Shown one piece after another: positions 1 to 5,467 of a DNA stretch of 8,207 bases. Origin of the DNA: an uncultured Oscillospiraceae bacterium. GTDB lineage: Bacteria > Bacillota > Clostridia > Oscillospirales > Acutalibacteraceae. A model generated the notes under the pieces. That model was given only the letters and a program-made list of their open reading frames with translations. It ran no database searches and was not told where the DNA came from. The position numbers and the translations under genes are program-made. How positions within the stretch are numbered: the stretch's first letter is position 1; each line of letters begins with the position of its first letter. Where the stretch lies: contig USLV01000039.1 of assembly GCA_900555705.1 (NCBI GenBank), positions 1 to 8,207 on the forward strand. Direction: 5' to 3'.

Positions 1-49
1 ACGAGATGTAGAGAGGTCTCGTGGGCTCGGAGATGTGTATAAGAGACAG
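1..49 (+). other. Illumina Nextera i7 adapter (non-genomic)
   Basis: This is library adapter, not organism DNA. Positions 1-7 are the end of the P7 primer (ACGAGAT), 8-15 an 8-base index (GTAGAGAG, which I recall as the Nextera N707 primer sequence), 16-30 the read-2 adapter (GTCTCGTGGGCTCGG), and 31-49 the Tn5 mosaic end AGATGTGTATAAGAGACAG. The same 49 bases occur in reverse complement at the other end of the window. Reading frames that start here, such as those encoding MGSEMCIRDR or MYKRQ, are adapter translations and not proteins. Genomic sequence starts at base 50. Confidence 0.98.
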
Positions 50-521
50 ACCCTGCCTTTGCCGCGGAATAGGCCACCTCGCAGGATGCGCCGGTTACGC
101 CCCACATCGAGGACACGTTTACGATGGAACCGCTGTGCCGCCGGATCATCTCCGGCAGCACGAGGCGACTCGCATAGGCCGCACCGTTCAGATTGGTTCC
201 AAGTATGCACGTCCACTGCTCCGGCGTCAGATCCGTAAACAGACCATAAGCGGCGGCGCCCGCATTGTTGACCAGCACCTCTATCGGCCCAAGTGTTCCG
301 GCAACCGTTTCGATCATCCGCTGGACCTCCTCGTACCGGCTCACATCTGCCTGGACAGCCAGCACATCGGTCAGCTTTTCCAATTCTCGTACCAGCGATT
401 GTACCTGCTCTTCCGATTGATGATAGCCGATGGCTACTCGATACCCCTCCTCTGCAAAGCGGCGGGCAGCCGCGCGGCCGATTCCACGGGATGCACCGGT
501 AATCAGTACCGTTTTGTTCAT
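50..521 (-). CDS. SDR-family oxidoreductase, FabG-like (3' end truncated by contig end)
   Basis: Short-chain dehydrogenase/reductase, cytoplasmic, predicted to transfer hydride between NAD(P)H and a carbonyl or hydroxyl substrate. The 157 visible residues begin MNKTVLITGASRGIGRAAAR. They contain the Rossmann nucleotide-binding motif TGASRGIG (9-16), the structural motif NNAG (85-88), and all four catalytic positions: Asn110 in TNLNG, Ser138 in VNVSS, and Tyr151 and Lys155 in YSAAK. The Ser, Tyr and Lys numbers match those I recall for E. coli FabG. About 90 residues are missing, because the frame runs into the adapter at base 49. The ATG at 519-521 overlaps the mutY stop as ATGA and has the ribosome site AAAGGGG seven bases upstream, so translation is probably coupled to mutY. 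The substrate is unknown. Standing alone next to mutY, it is more likely a FabG-like paralogue (for example sugar or peptide-carbonyl reductase) than the fatty-acid FabG, but this is inference. Confidence 0.9.
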
Positions 522-1603
522 GCTTCTTCCCCTTTCATCAATACCGGCAGCAGCCGTGAAAATAGGCGGAACGCCGTCGGCAGGGCGTATTCCTCTGCAA
601 GCTGCCGAAGGTTGACCCATACATAGCCCGTGGGCGGTTCGAACCATTCAAGAGAAACCCGATAGCCGATCATATGCCACTCCACATGCGTAAAGATATG
701 TTTACCCGGTTCCAGCGCAGTATAGTGTGCCGGGCTGCCGCCCAGCGTTTGCAGCAGTTCGGCCGCTTTTTCCGGCTCGATGTGGCCGGGCAGATTCGGC
801 AACTCCCAAAGCCCCGCCAGCAGCCCCTCGGCAGGACGCCGATGCAACAATACACGCGGCACCGACTCGTTCGAAATAGCAACCAACACCGTGTGTTCCT
901 CGATACGGCGTGGCTTTTTTGGTGCCCGGACCGGCAGCTCAGCCGCAATGCCCGCCGCATGTCCCGCGCAGACCGCCCGTACAGGACATGTCTCACAGCG
1001 GGGTATGGTATTGGGCAGACAGACCCGCTCCCCCAGCTCCATCAACGCCTGATTGAAAGCGCCCGGCCGATCCGGCGGCAGAAGAGAAGCCGCCAATGTC
1101 TGGAACTGCTTTTTGACTGCGGGACGGGTGATATCCTCCCGGTTCGCAGTCAGCCGGGCCAGCACTCGCAGCACATTACCGTCCACAGCTGGGACCGGGA
1201 TGTTGTAGGCAATCGAGGCAACCGCTCCGGCTGTGTATTCGCCGATGCCGGGCAGCGACAGCAGCGCGGTATAATCCGCCGGCAGTTCGCCGCTATACAG
1301 CTCGGCCATTTGCCGGGCAGCTTTTTGCAGGTTGCGGGCGCGACTGTAATAGCCGAGTCCTTCCCACAACTTCATAAGCGCATCCTCCGGCACCTCTGCC
1401 AATGCCTGCACTGTCGGAAGTGCCGTCATGAACCGCTCGAAATAGGGGATTACCGCTTCAATCCGCGTCTGCTGCAGCATGATTTCCGAAACCCACACAT
1501 GATAAGGGGACGGCGACTTCCGCCACGGAAGCGGGCGTTTGTTTTTCTCAAACCAGTCGATCAGATCCGGAACACCGGCGGCCAGAGATTGCGTGCTATC
1601 CAT
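518..1603 (-). CDS. mutY: A/G-specific adenine DNA glycosylase MutY
   Basis: Removes adenine mispaired with 8-oxoguanine, starting base-excision repair in the cytoplasm. The 361 residues fit the family length. In the N-terminal glycosylase domain the helix-hairpin-helix is at 118-127 (LPGIGEYTAG). The expected active-site residues are present: Glu40 in WVSEIMLQQTR, Tyr123, and Asp141 and Asn143 in VDGN. The [4Fe-4S] ligands are Cys195, Cys203, Cys206 and Cys212. The first spacing is seven residues, against six in E. coli MutY. From about residue 235 a NUDIX-like 8-oxoG recognition domain follows, with FTH at 304-306 where Geobacillus MutY has FSH. The ATG at 1601-1603 is chosen for its AAAGGAG site (1610-1616) six bases upstream. 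The gene follows upp across a 61-base gap holding a terminator, so its expression probably comes from read-through or an undetected promoter inside upp. It ends in an ATGA overlap with the dehydrogenase. Confidence 0.96.
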   Translation of the reverse strand: MDSTQSLAAGVPDLIDWFEKNKRPLPWRKSPSPYHVWVSEIMLQQTRIEAVIPYFERFMTALPTVQALAEVPEDALMKLWEGLGYYSRARNLQKAARQMAELYSGELPADYTALLSLPGIGEYTAGAVASIAYNIPVPAVDGNVLRVLARLTANREDITRPAVKKQFQTLAASLLPPDRPGAFNQALMELGERVCLPNTIPRCETCPVRAVCAGHAAGIAAELPVRAPKKPRRIEEHTVLVAISNESVPRVLLHRRPAEGLLAGLWELPNLPGHIEPEKAAELLQTLGGSPAHYTALEPGKHIFTHVEWHMIGYRVSLEWFEPPTGYVWVNLRQLAEEYALPTAFRLFSRLLPVLMKGEEA

Positions 1604-1619
1604 AAAAGACTCCTTTTAG

Positions 1620-1648
1620 AAAAGGGGCGGACCGTTTCGTCCGCCCCT
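1620..1648 (-). terminator. Intrinsic terminator downstream of upp
   Basis: A perfect 10-bp GC-rich stem (arms 1623-1632 and 1639-1648, AGGGGCGGAC with GTCCGCCCCT) closes a six-base loop. On the minus strand it is followed by TTTTCTA, a short U-tract. It starts only 17 bases after the upp stop codon, which fits termination of the tsaE-tsaB-upp transcript. The U-tract runs straight into the ribosome site of mutY, so the same bases serve as terminator tail and mutY leader. The U-run is only four bases, so termination is likely partial. No comparable T-run follows on the plus strand. Confidence 0.75.
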
Positions 1649-1664
1649 CCCGCTGTCGAAAAAT

Positions 1665-2297
1665 TTATTTGGTGCCGAAGATGCGGTCGCCCGCGTCGCC
1701 AAGACCAGGCACGATATAGCCGTGGTCATTCAGCCGCTCGTCCTGCGCCGCACAATACACCCGCACATCCGGATGTGCGGCCGACAACGCCGCAATCCCC
1801 TCCGGCGCCGCGATGATGCACATGAACCGGACGCTGCGAGGTCCCCGCTGCTTGATCTGCGTGATGGCATCGATGGCCGAACCGCCGGTCGCGAGCATCG
1901 GATCCAGCACAATGACGTCCCGTTCTCCGATATCTCCCGGCAGCTTGCAGTAATATTCCACCGGCTTCAGCGTTTCCGGGTCGCGATAGAGACCGATATG
2001 GCCGACACGGGCAGAGGGCACCAGCTCCAGCGCGCCGTCTACCATGCCGAGACCGGCCCGTAGAATCGGCACGAACGCCAGCTTCCGTCCCGCCAGCATC
2101 TTACAGACCGTTTGTGTGATCGGCGTCTCCACCTCAACGTCGCAAAGCGGCAGATCCCGCGTTGCCTCGTAGACCATCAGTTCCGTGATCTCCTGGATCA
2201 ACTCCCGAAATTCCTTCGAACTGGTCTCCTTCTTCCGGATCAGCGCCACCTTGTGCTGAATCAGCGGGTGATCCGCCACAAAAATCTGATTCTCCAT
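1665..2297 (-). CDS. upp: Uracil phosphoribosyltransferase
   Basis: Pyrimidine salvage enzyme converting uracil and PRPP to UMP in the cytoplasm. The 210-residue protein starts MENQIFVADHPLIQHK and matches the usual length of about 208-210. The PRPP-binding motif VIVLDPMLATGGS lies at 128-140, the uracil-binding segment YIVPGLGDAGDR at 194-205, and the conserved VPILRAGLGMVDG at 76-88. The open frame extends upstream to 2363, but the ATG at 2295-2297 is preferred: it has a GGAGG site nine bases upstream, and the family alignment begins there. An ATG nine bases earlier would abut the ribosome site. It lies 43 bases downstream of tsaB, where rimI is often found in clostridial tsaE-tsaB clusters, and is followed by a terminator. 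Confidence 0.97.
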   Translation of the reverse strand: MENQIFVADHPLIQHKVALIRKKETSSKEFRELIQEITELMVYEATRDLPLCDVEVETPITQTVCKMLAGRKLAFVPILRAGLGMVDGALELVPSARVGHIGLYRDPETLKPVEYYCKLPGDIGERDVIVLDPMLATGGSAIDAITQIKQRGPRSVRFMCIIAAPEGIAALSAAHPDVRVYCAAQDERLNDHGYIVPGLGDAGDRIFGTK

Positions 2298-2340
2298 CTT
2301 CCGCATCCTCCGTTGATATGAAATAAAATTGATTCCGTTG

Positions 2341-3042
2341 TTATCCGCGGGCGAGACGTTCACGTTCCGCCTGCGGCAGCCGCAGATACATCGGCATCAG
2401 CCGCTCAGCCGTCACGGTTTCACCATCCGTTGCCATCCGGGCTGCCTCCGCCGCAACACCGGTCGCAGACTGATAGCGCATTGCTTCCGGCGCCAGCCAC
2501 AATTCCGGAACGATGTCCCGCAGCGCCGTATAACAGAGCGCCGCGCCGTCCCCCATCAGCCAGACCGGCTCCTGATACGCACACAGTCTTTCCCCAAGCA
2601 CTGCGACGGAAATTGCCTCATCCGGTGTCAGGCGGGACAGCACACCGCCGGAGAGACGGAAGCAGGCGGTGTATACCTGTCCGCAGCGGGCATCCATCAC
2701 ACCGCAGACAATTCCCTCGAATGGACAGCTGTCGACGTTGTGAGCGATGGCCGCCAGTGTCGACACCGGTGCACACGGCTTATTCTCTGCAAAGGCCATT
2801 CCCTTCACAGCGGAAACGCCAATACGGACACCGGTGAAGGAGCCGGGACCGGCGGAAACTGCCAGCAGGTCGATCTCGGACAGCGACAGCGCGGCGTTGT
2901 GCAGCATATCATCCAGCATCGGCATCAGCGTCTGACTGTGCGTCATCTTCCGGTTTATCGAAGAACAGGCCAGCACGCGGCCATCCTCTGTCACTGCACA
3001 GGAGGCCGGACCCGCTGAGCTGTCAATCGCCAGTATTCTCAT
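2341..3042 (-). CDS. tsaB: tRNA t6A37 biosynthesis protein TsaB
   Basis: Scaffold subunit of the bacterial threonylcarbamoyl-transferase machinery. With TsaD and TsaE it installs threonylcarbamoyl on A37 of ANN-decoding tRNAs, in the cytoplasm. The 233 residues start MRILAIDSSAGPASCAV, an ASKHA-fold phosphate-1 motif (degenerate in TsaB). Family signatures are SAGPGSFTGVRIG at 63-75, GVMDARCGQVY at 114-124, and the C-terminal PMYLRLPQAE at 217-226. The ATG at 3040-3042 has an AGGAGG site seven bases upstream and overlaps the tsaE stop as ATGA, indicating coupled translation. The open frame continues upstream to 3156, but that stretch lies inside tsaE and is not needed. tsaD is not in the window. 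Confidence 0.96.
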   Translation of the reverse strand: MRILAIDSSAGPASCAVTEDGRVLACSSINRKMTHSQTLMPMLDDMLHNAALSLSEIDLLAVSAGPGSFTGVRIGVSAVKGMAFAENKPCAPVSTLAAIAHNVDSCPFEGIVCGVMDARCGQVYTACFRLSGGVLSRLTPDEAISVAVLGERLCAYQEPVWLMGDGAALCYTALRDIVPELWLAPEAMRYQSATGVAAEAARMATDGETVTAERLMPMYLRLPQAERERLARG

Positions 3043-3470
3043 TGTCCGTCCTCCTCTCTGTTCAGCTGCCTGATCCGTCGGGTCGTATCGTCCAGACGCT
3101 CGAAATGAATCCGGACGGTATGCGGCGGCAGCGCGGCCTCGATGTTCTCGCTCCACTCGACAGCCAGAATACAGCCCGCGTCCAGATAATCAAAAAAGCC
3201 GGTGGAATAGAGATCCTCCCAGCCGGAAACCCGATACATATCAAAATGCACCAGAGGCGGCTGTCCGCCGTATTCATGAACCAGCGCAAAGGTTGGGCTC
3301 GACACCTCGGCGGACAGGCCGCGGCCTGCGGCCATCCCGCGAACGAATGCCGTTTTTCCCATACCGAGGCCGCCATACAGCGCCACAACATCCCCCGCGG
3401 CGAGCAAGGCCGACACTTCAGCGCCAATCTGCTCGGTTTCCGCCGGAGAACGGCTTGTCCATTCCCGCAC
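3039..3470 (-). CDS. tsaE: tRNA t6A37 biosynthesis ATPase TsaE
   Basis: P-loop ATPase that binds the TsaB-TsaD dimer and resets the t6A catalytic cycle. With the GTG start at 3468-3470 the protein has 143 residues and aligns with known TsaE proteins, which begin with a short strand before PEET (here REWTSRSPAET). Walker A is GGLGMGKT at 33-40, with Gly in the second position where Asp is usual (GDLGAGKT). The switch segment SSPTF is at 57-61, HFDMYR at 75-80, and the conserved VEWSENIE at 104-111. The frame can be extended to a TTG at 3536, but that codon has no ribosome site and sits at the expected transcription start of the promoter at 3539-3547. The GTG has a GCGAGG site seven bases upstream. 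The gene ends in an ATGA overlap with tsaB. Confidence 0.93.
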   Translation of the reverse strand: MREWTSRSPAETEQIGAEVSALLAAGDVVALYGGLGMGKTAFVRGMAAGRGLSAEVSSPTFALVHEYGGQPPLVHFDMYRVSGWEDLYSTGFFDYLDAGCILAVEWSENIEAALPPHTVRIHFERLDDTTRRIRQLNREEDGQ

Positions 3471-3514
3471 GATACAGCCTCGCCCCTTTCTCTTTCGGTT
3501 CTCGCCGGTTTCCG

Positions 3515-3595
3515 TCGAAAAAACGAATGCTTTCAATTAGTATAGCATGTTTTCGAAAAAAAGGAAAGAGGGTTCTTGCATACCGTTCGAAAAAA
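3515..3595. repeat. Repeated TCGAAAAAA element in the divergent promoter region
   Basis: TTCGAAAAAA occurs at 3552-3561 (continuing with one further A) and at 3586-3595, 34 bases apart. A shorter copy, TCGAAAAAA, is at 3515-3523. The palindromic core TTCGAA of the second copy lies in the spacer of the rodA promoter, and the first lies in the spacer of the tsaE promoter. They could be operator half-sites or simply bendable A-tracts. No regulator is encoded nearby, so the role is open. Confidence 0.4.
3539..3567 (-). promoter_or_regulatory. Promoter for the tsaE-tsaB-upp operon
   Basis: Read on the minus strand, positions 3547 to 3539 give TGCTATACT, an extended -10 element (TG, one base, TATACT). 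At 17-base spacing the -35 position holds only TTTCCT (3567 to 3562), a weak match to TTGACA, as is common with extended -10 promoters. Transcription would start near 3532, leaving a leader of about 60 bases before the GTG of tsaE. It stands back to back with the rodA promoter. Confidence 0.65.
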
Positions 3596-3604
3596 CTGTA
3601 TACT
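3576..3604 (+). promoter_or_regulatory. Sigma-A-type promoter for the rodA-like gene
   Basis: TTGCAT (3576-3581) and TATACT (3599-3604) are separated by 17 bases. Transcription would start near 3611, giving a leader of about 20 bases before the start codon. The -35 keeps TTG of the consensus and the -10 differs at one position. Confidence 0.75.
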
Positions 3605-3631
3605 AAGGAAAATACGAGATGGAGAGGAGAA

Positions 3632-4792
3632 ATGGGAATGCGCAGGGTGTTGGCCGGATTGTGGGCATTTATACGCGGTAGCAATAAGCTGTTGATTCTG
3701 CTCTGTGCTGTTTCCTCGGCCTACGGCGTGCTGCTCGTCTATTCGGCCGCGCATTCGGCCGGTTTTTCTAAAAGCGGCGTTGTCATGCAGATCGGCGCCT
3801 CCGTCGCCGGACTGCTGCTGGCATTGATCATCTCCAGCATCGACTATGAGGCGATTTGCAGTATCTGGCCGGTATATGTTGTCGGTTCGCTGATTCTGAT
3901 GATTTTGACCTTTACGCCGCTCGGTCTCAATGTGGCGGGAACCGACGATACCGCCTGGATCGGAATCCCGCCCGGTTCAGACGATCCTTTCCTTACCATT
4001 CAGCCATCTGAGCTGATGAAAATTGTTTTTATCATCACGTTCTCCAAACATCTTGCCTATGTGCGGGAGCATGTCAGCCGCCCGTTGACGGTTCTCGGCC
4101 TCTGCGCCCACGGCCTCTTCCCCGCTGTTCTTGTCTTTTTGCAGGGGGATGACGGCACTGCGTTGGTTTTTCTCTGTATCTTCGCCTCCATGATGCTGGT
4201 ATCCGGGCTGAAGGCACTCTATTTTCTCGCAGCCGGAACCGGTATTGCCGCCATGATCCCGGTTGTCTGGAACCATCTGGATCAGCAGAAAACCGACCGC
4301 ATACTGGCGCTCATCTATCCGGAGCAGTATCTCGCAACCACCGGATGGCAGCAGGATCACGCGCTGACCGCCATTGGAAGCGGTCAGCTCTGGGGTGTCG
4401 GCTATCTGGAGGGCGGTGGACACGGACTTTATGCCCGGAACAATGACTTTATTTTCACTGTCGCGGGAGAGGAATTTGGCTTTATCGGCGCCTTCGCTCT
4501 CTTTCTGCTGATTATCCTGATCGTGGTCGCGATGCTGATCGGCGCACTGCGGGCGAGAGACCGGCTCGGCATGTTTCTCTGCAACGGTATGATGGCGCTG
4601 ATTGGATTCCAGTCCCTCATCAATCTGGGGATGAATCTGCGGGTTTTGCCGGTCATCGGGATTACGCTTCCGCTCTTCAGTGCAGGCGGCAGCTCGGTCT
4701 TTACACTCTATCTCGGTATCGGCCTGGCGCTCAGCGTCTGCTATGCCGGTCATCGGGAAATCGGCACCACACTCTTCACAAAAAAGCTATAA
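3632..4792 (+). CDS. rodA: SEDS peptidoglycan glycosyltransferase, RodA-like (FtsW/RodA/SpoVE family)
   Basis: Polytopic membrane enzyme that polymerises lipid II into glycan strands, normally with a class B penicillin-binding protein partner. The 386 residues fit the family. Visible signatures are QPSEL at 124-128, GDDGTALVF at 172-180 (usually PDLGTALVF), DRILALIYPEQ at 222-232, TAIGSGQLWG at 246-255 as in RodA, and NDFIFTVAGEEFG at 271-283. The Asp272 there corresponds to the proposed catalytic Asp. The C-terminal NLGMNLRVLPVIG leads into FSAGGSS, where most members have SYGGSS or SGGGSS. RodA is favoured over FtsW by TAIGSG and NLGM, but the sub-family is uncertain. Two starts are possible: ATG at 3632 (GGAG seven bases upstream) or ATG at 3638 (AGGAG eight bases upstream, the better spacing). 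A longer frame reaching back to 3293 is excluded because it starts upstream of the promoter. No PBP gene is adjacent. Confidence 0.9.
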   Translation: MGMRRVLAGLWAFIRGSNKLLILLCAVSSAYGVLLVYSAAHSAGFSKSGVVMQIGASVAGLLLALIISSIDYEAICSIWPVYVVGSLILMILTFTPLGLNVAGTDDTAWIGIPPGSDDPFLTIQPSELMKIVFIITFSKHLAYVREHVSRPLTVLGLCAHGLFPAVLVFLQGDDGTALVFLCIFASMMLVSGLKALYFLAAGTGIAAMIPVVWNHLDQQKTDRILALIYPEQYLATTGWQQDHALTAIGSGQLWGVGYLEGGGHGLYARNNDFIFTVAGEEFGFIGAFALFLLIILIVVAMLIGALRARDRLGMFLCNGMMALIGFQSLINLGMNLRVLPVIGITLPLFSAGGSSVFTLYLGIGLALSVCYAGHREIGTTLFTKKL

Positions 4793-4803
4793 TTTTTTGT
4801 GAA
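4775..4803 (+). terminator. AT-rich perfect inverted repeat at the rodA stop codon (possible terminator or operator)
   Basis: TTCACAAAAAA (4775-4785) and TTTTTTGTGAA (4793-4803) form a perfect 11-bp inverted repeat around GCTATAA, whose last three bases are the rodA stop codon. The A-run followed by a T-run resembles an intrinsic terminator, but the stem lacks a GC core and no T-tract follows it. It could equally be a protein-binding palindrome eight bases upstream of the next promoter's -35. Confidence 0.45.
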
Positions 4804-4810
4804 ATCCACC

Positions 4811-4839
4811 TTTACAATCTGTTCCCCGTGTGGTATACT
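4811..4839 (+). promoter_or_regulatory. Strong sigma-A-type promoter for the sortase-substrate operon
   Basis: TTTACA (4811-4816), a 17-base spacer, then TATACT (4834-4839) preceded by TGG, giving an extended -10. Transcription would begin near 4846 with a leader of about 57 bases before the ATG at 4903. The leader holds a small palindrome, GGTTTTGAAACC (4869-4880). This is the best-matching promoter in the window and probably drives the whole plus-strand cluster to its right. Confidence 0.8.
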
Positions 4840-4902
4840 AAATTTGTTTCACTGAAAAGCTGTGTTCTGGTTTTGAAACCAAAGAAAGGATGGAATGGAA
4901 AC

Positions 4903-5466
4903 ATGAAAAAGAAGGTTTTGGCGTTGGCACTGTCTGCGCTGATGGTATTCGCGTTTTTTGCGCTGCCGATCTCTGCGGCTGGTCTGAATGACTTTGAGCA
5001 AAAGCTCATGGATAAGATCTCCGGCGTGGTGAATATCAACGGCACGGATGTCTATCTGCCTCCTGAATATGTGAATCAGGCGAAGAATTATTTCCTCTCT
5101 TATGATATGACCGAGGCGCAGTACAACGAGATTGTCGGTATTCTCGATGAGGCGATCGCGTTGGTGAAGGAGAACGCCCCTGACGGTGTGTTTGCTTTCC
5201 AGAAACTTTCTTCCGACATGAAGAAAAAAGTTCTGGCCTATGGTAAAGAGGCAGTTGCTGTTGTCGGGTTGACCATGACCTATGACGGCAAGAACATCAA
5301 AATTGTCAACAAGGACAACGTCGTTGTGTTTGAGGATACCCCTGCTGTGAAGACCACCGGCGTTGCCGCGGATTTCACTATGCTGTGGGTTGCGGCGGGT
5401 ACGCTGACCGTGCTGTTGGCTGCGGCAGTTGTAGTTTCCAAAAAGGCCTCTCTGTTCTCGAAATAA
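4903..5466 (+). CDS. Secreted, membrane-anchored small protein; candidate sortase substrate
   Basis: A 187-residue protein of no function I recognise. The signal peptide is clear: MKKK, a hydrophobic core, then cleavage after PISA or PISAA (about residue 25-26). The mature part (27-148) is soluble, rich in Lys, Asp and Glu, probably helical (about 50-120), then a short strand-like segment (TMTYDGKNIKIVNKDNVVVFED). The C-terminus has the layout of a cell-wall sorting signal: VKTTG at 149-153, a hydrophobic helix at about 156-178, then Lys180, Lys181 and a final Lys187. VKTTG keeps the TG of LPXTG but lacks the Pro. The partner is presumably the sortase starting one base after its stop. Upstream frame to 4828 is excluded since it begins before the transcription start. 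AAGGA (4886-4890) is the likely ribosome site, at a long spacing of 12. Without sorting it would simply be a C-terminally anchored membrane protein. Confidence 0.85.
   Translation: MKKKVLALALSALMVFAFFALPISAAGLNDFEQKLMDKISGVVNINGTDVYLPPEYVNQAKNYFLSYDMTEAQYNEIVGILDEAIALVKENAPDGVFAFQKLSSDMKKKVLAYGKEAVAVVGLTMTYDGKNIKIVNKDNVVVFEDTPAVKTTGVAADFTMLWVAAGTLTVLLAAAVVVSKKASLFSK
5347..5463 (+). other. Predicted C-terminal sorting signal (VKTTG, helix, Lys tail)
   Basis: Sub-feature of the preceding gene. It encodes VKTTG, then 34 residues made of a hydrophobic stretch and a Lys-containing tail. The distance from TG to the C-terminus matches known LPXTG-type signals. The Lys in place of Pro is unusual, so cleavage by the adjacent sortase is inferred from position and layout only. 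Confidence 0.5.
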
Positions 5467-5467
5467 G

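Noticed and set aside
21..626. 201-residue plus-strand open frame beginning MGSEMCIRDR, and a similar one from 35
   Set aside because: Both start inside the adapter and run antisense through the dehydrogenase and mutY. MCIRDR-type peptides are known adapter translations.
674..1816. 380-residue plus-strand open frame antisense to mutY
   Set aside because: Its protein has no domain character (Arg/Gln/His-rich), there is no ribosome site, and it lies opposite a clear mutY and the end of upp. It is a shadow of GC-rich coding sequence.
2298..2363. 22-residue N-terminal extension of upp
   Set aside because: It has no ribosome site at the upstream start and is not part of the family. It would also overlap the tsaB stop.
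3293..3631. N-terminal extension of the rodA-like gene giving 499 residues
   Set aside because: The extension runs antisense through tsaE and begins upstream of the rodA promoter. A good ribosome site and family alignment support 3632 or 3638.
3977..4753. 258-residue minus-strand frame opposite the rodA-like gene
   Set aside because: It is hydrophilic low-complexity sequence, with no ribosome site or domain. It is the antisense shadow of a membrane protein gene.
4828..4902. Upstream start for the candidate sortase substrate
   Set aside because: The ATG at 4828 lies inside the promoter. Starting at 4903 gives a textbook signal peptide.
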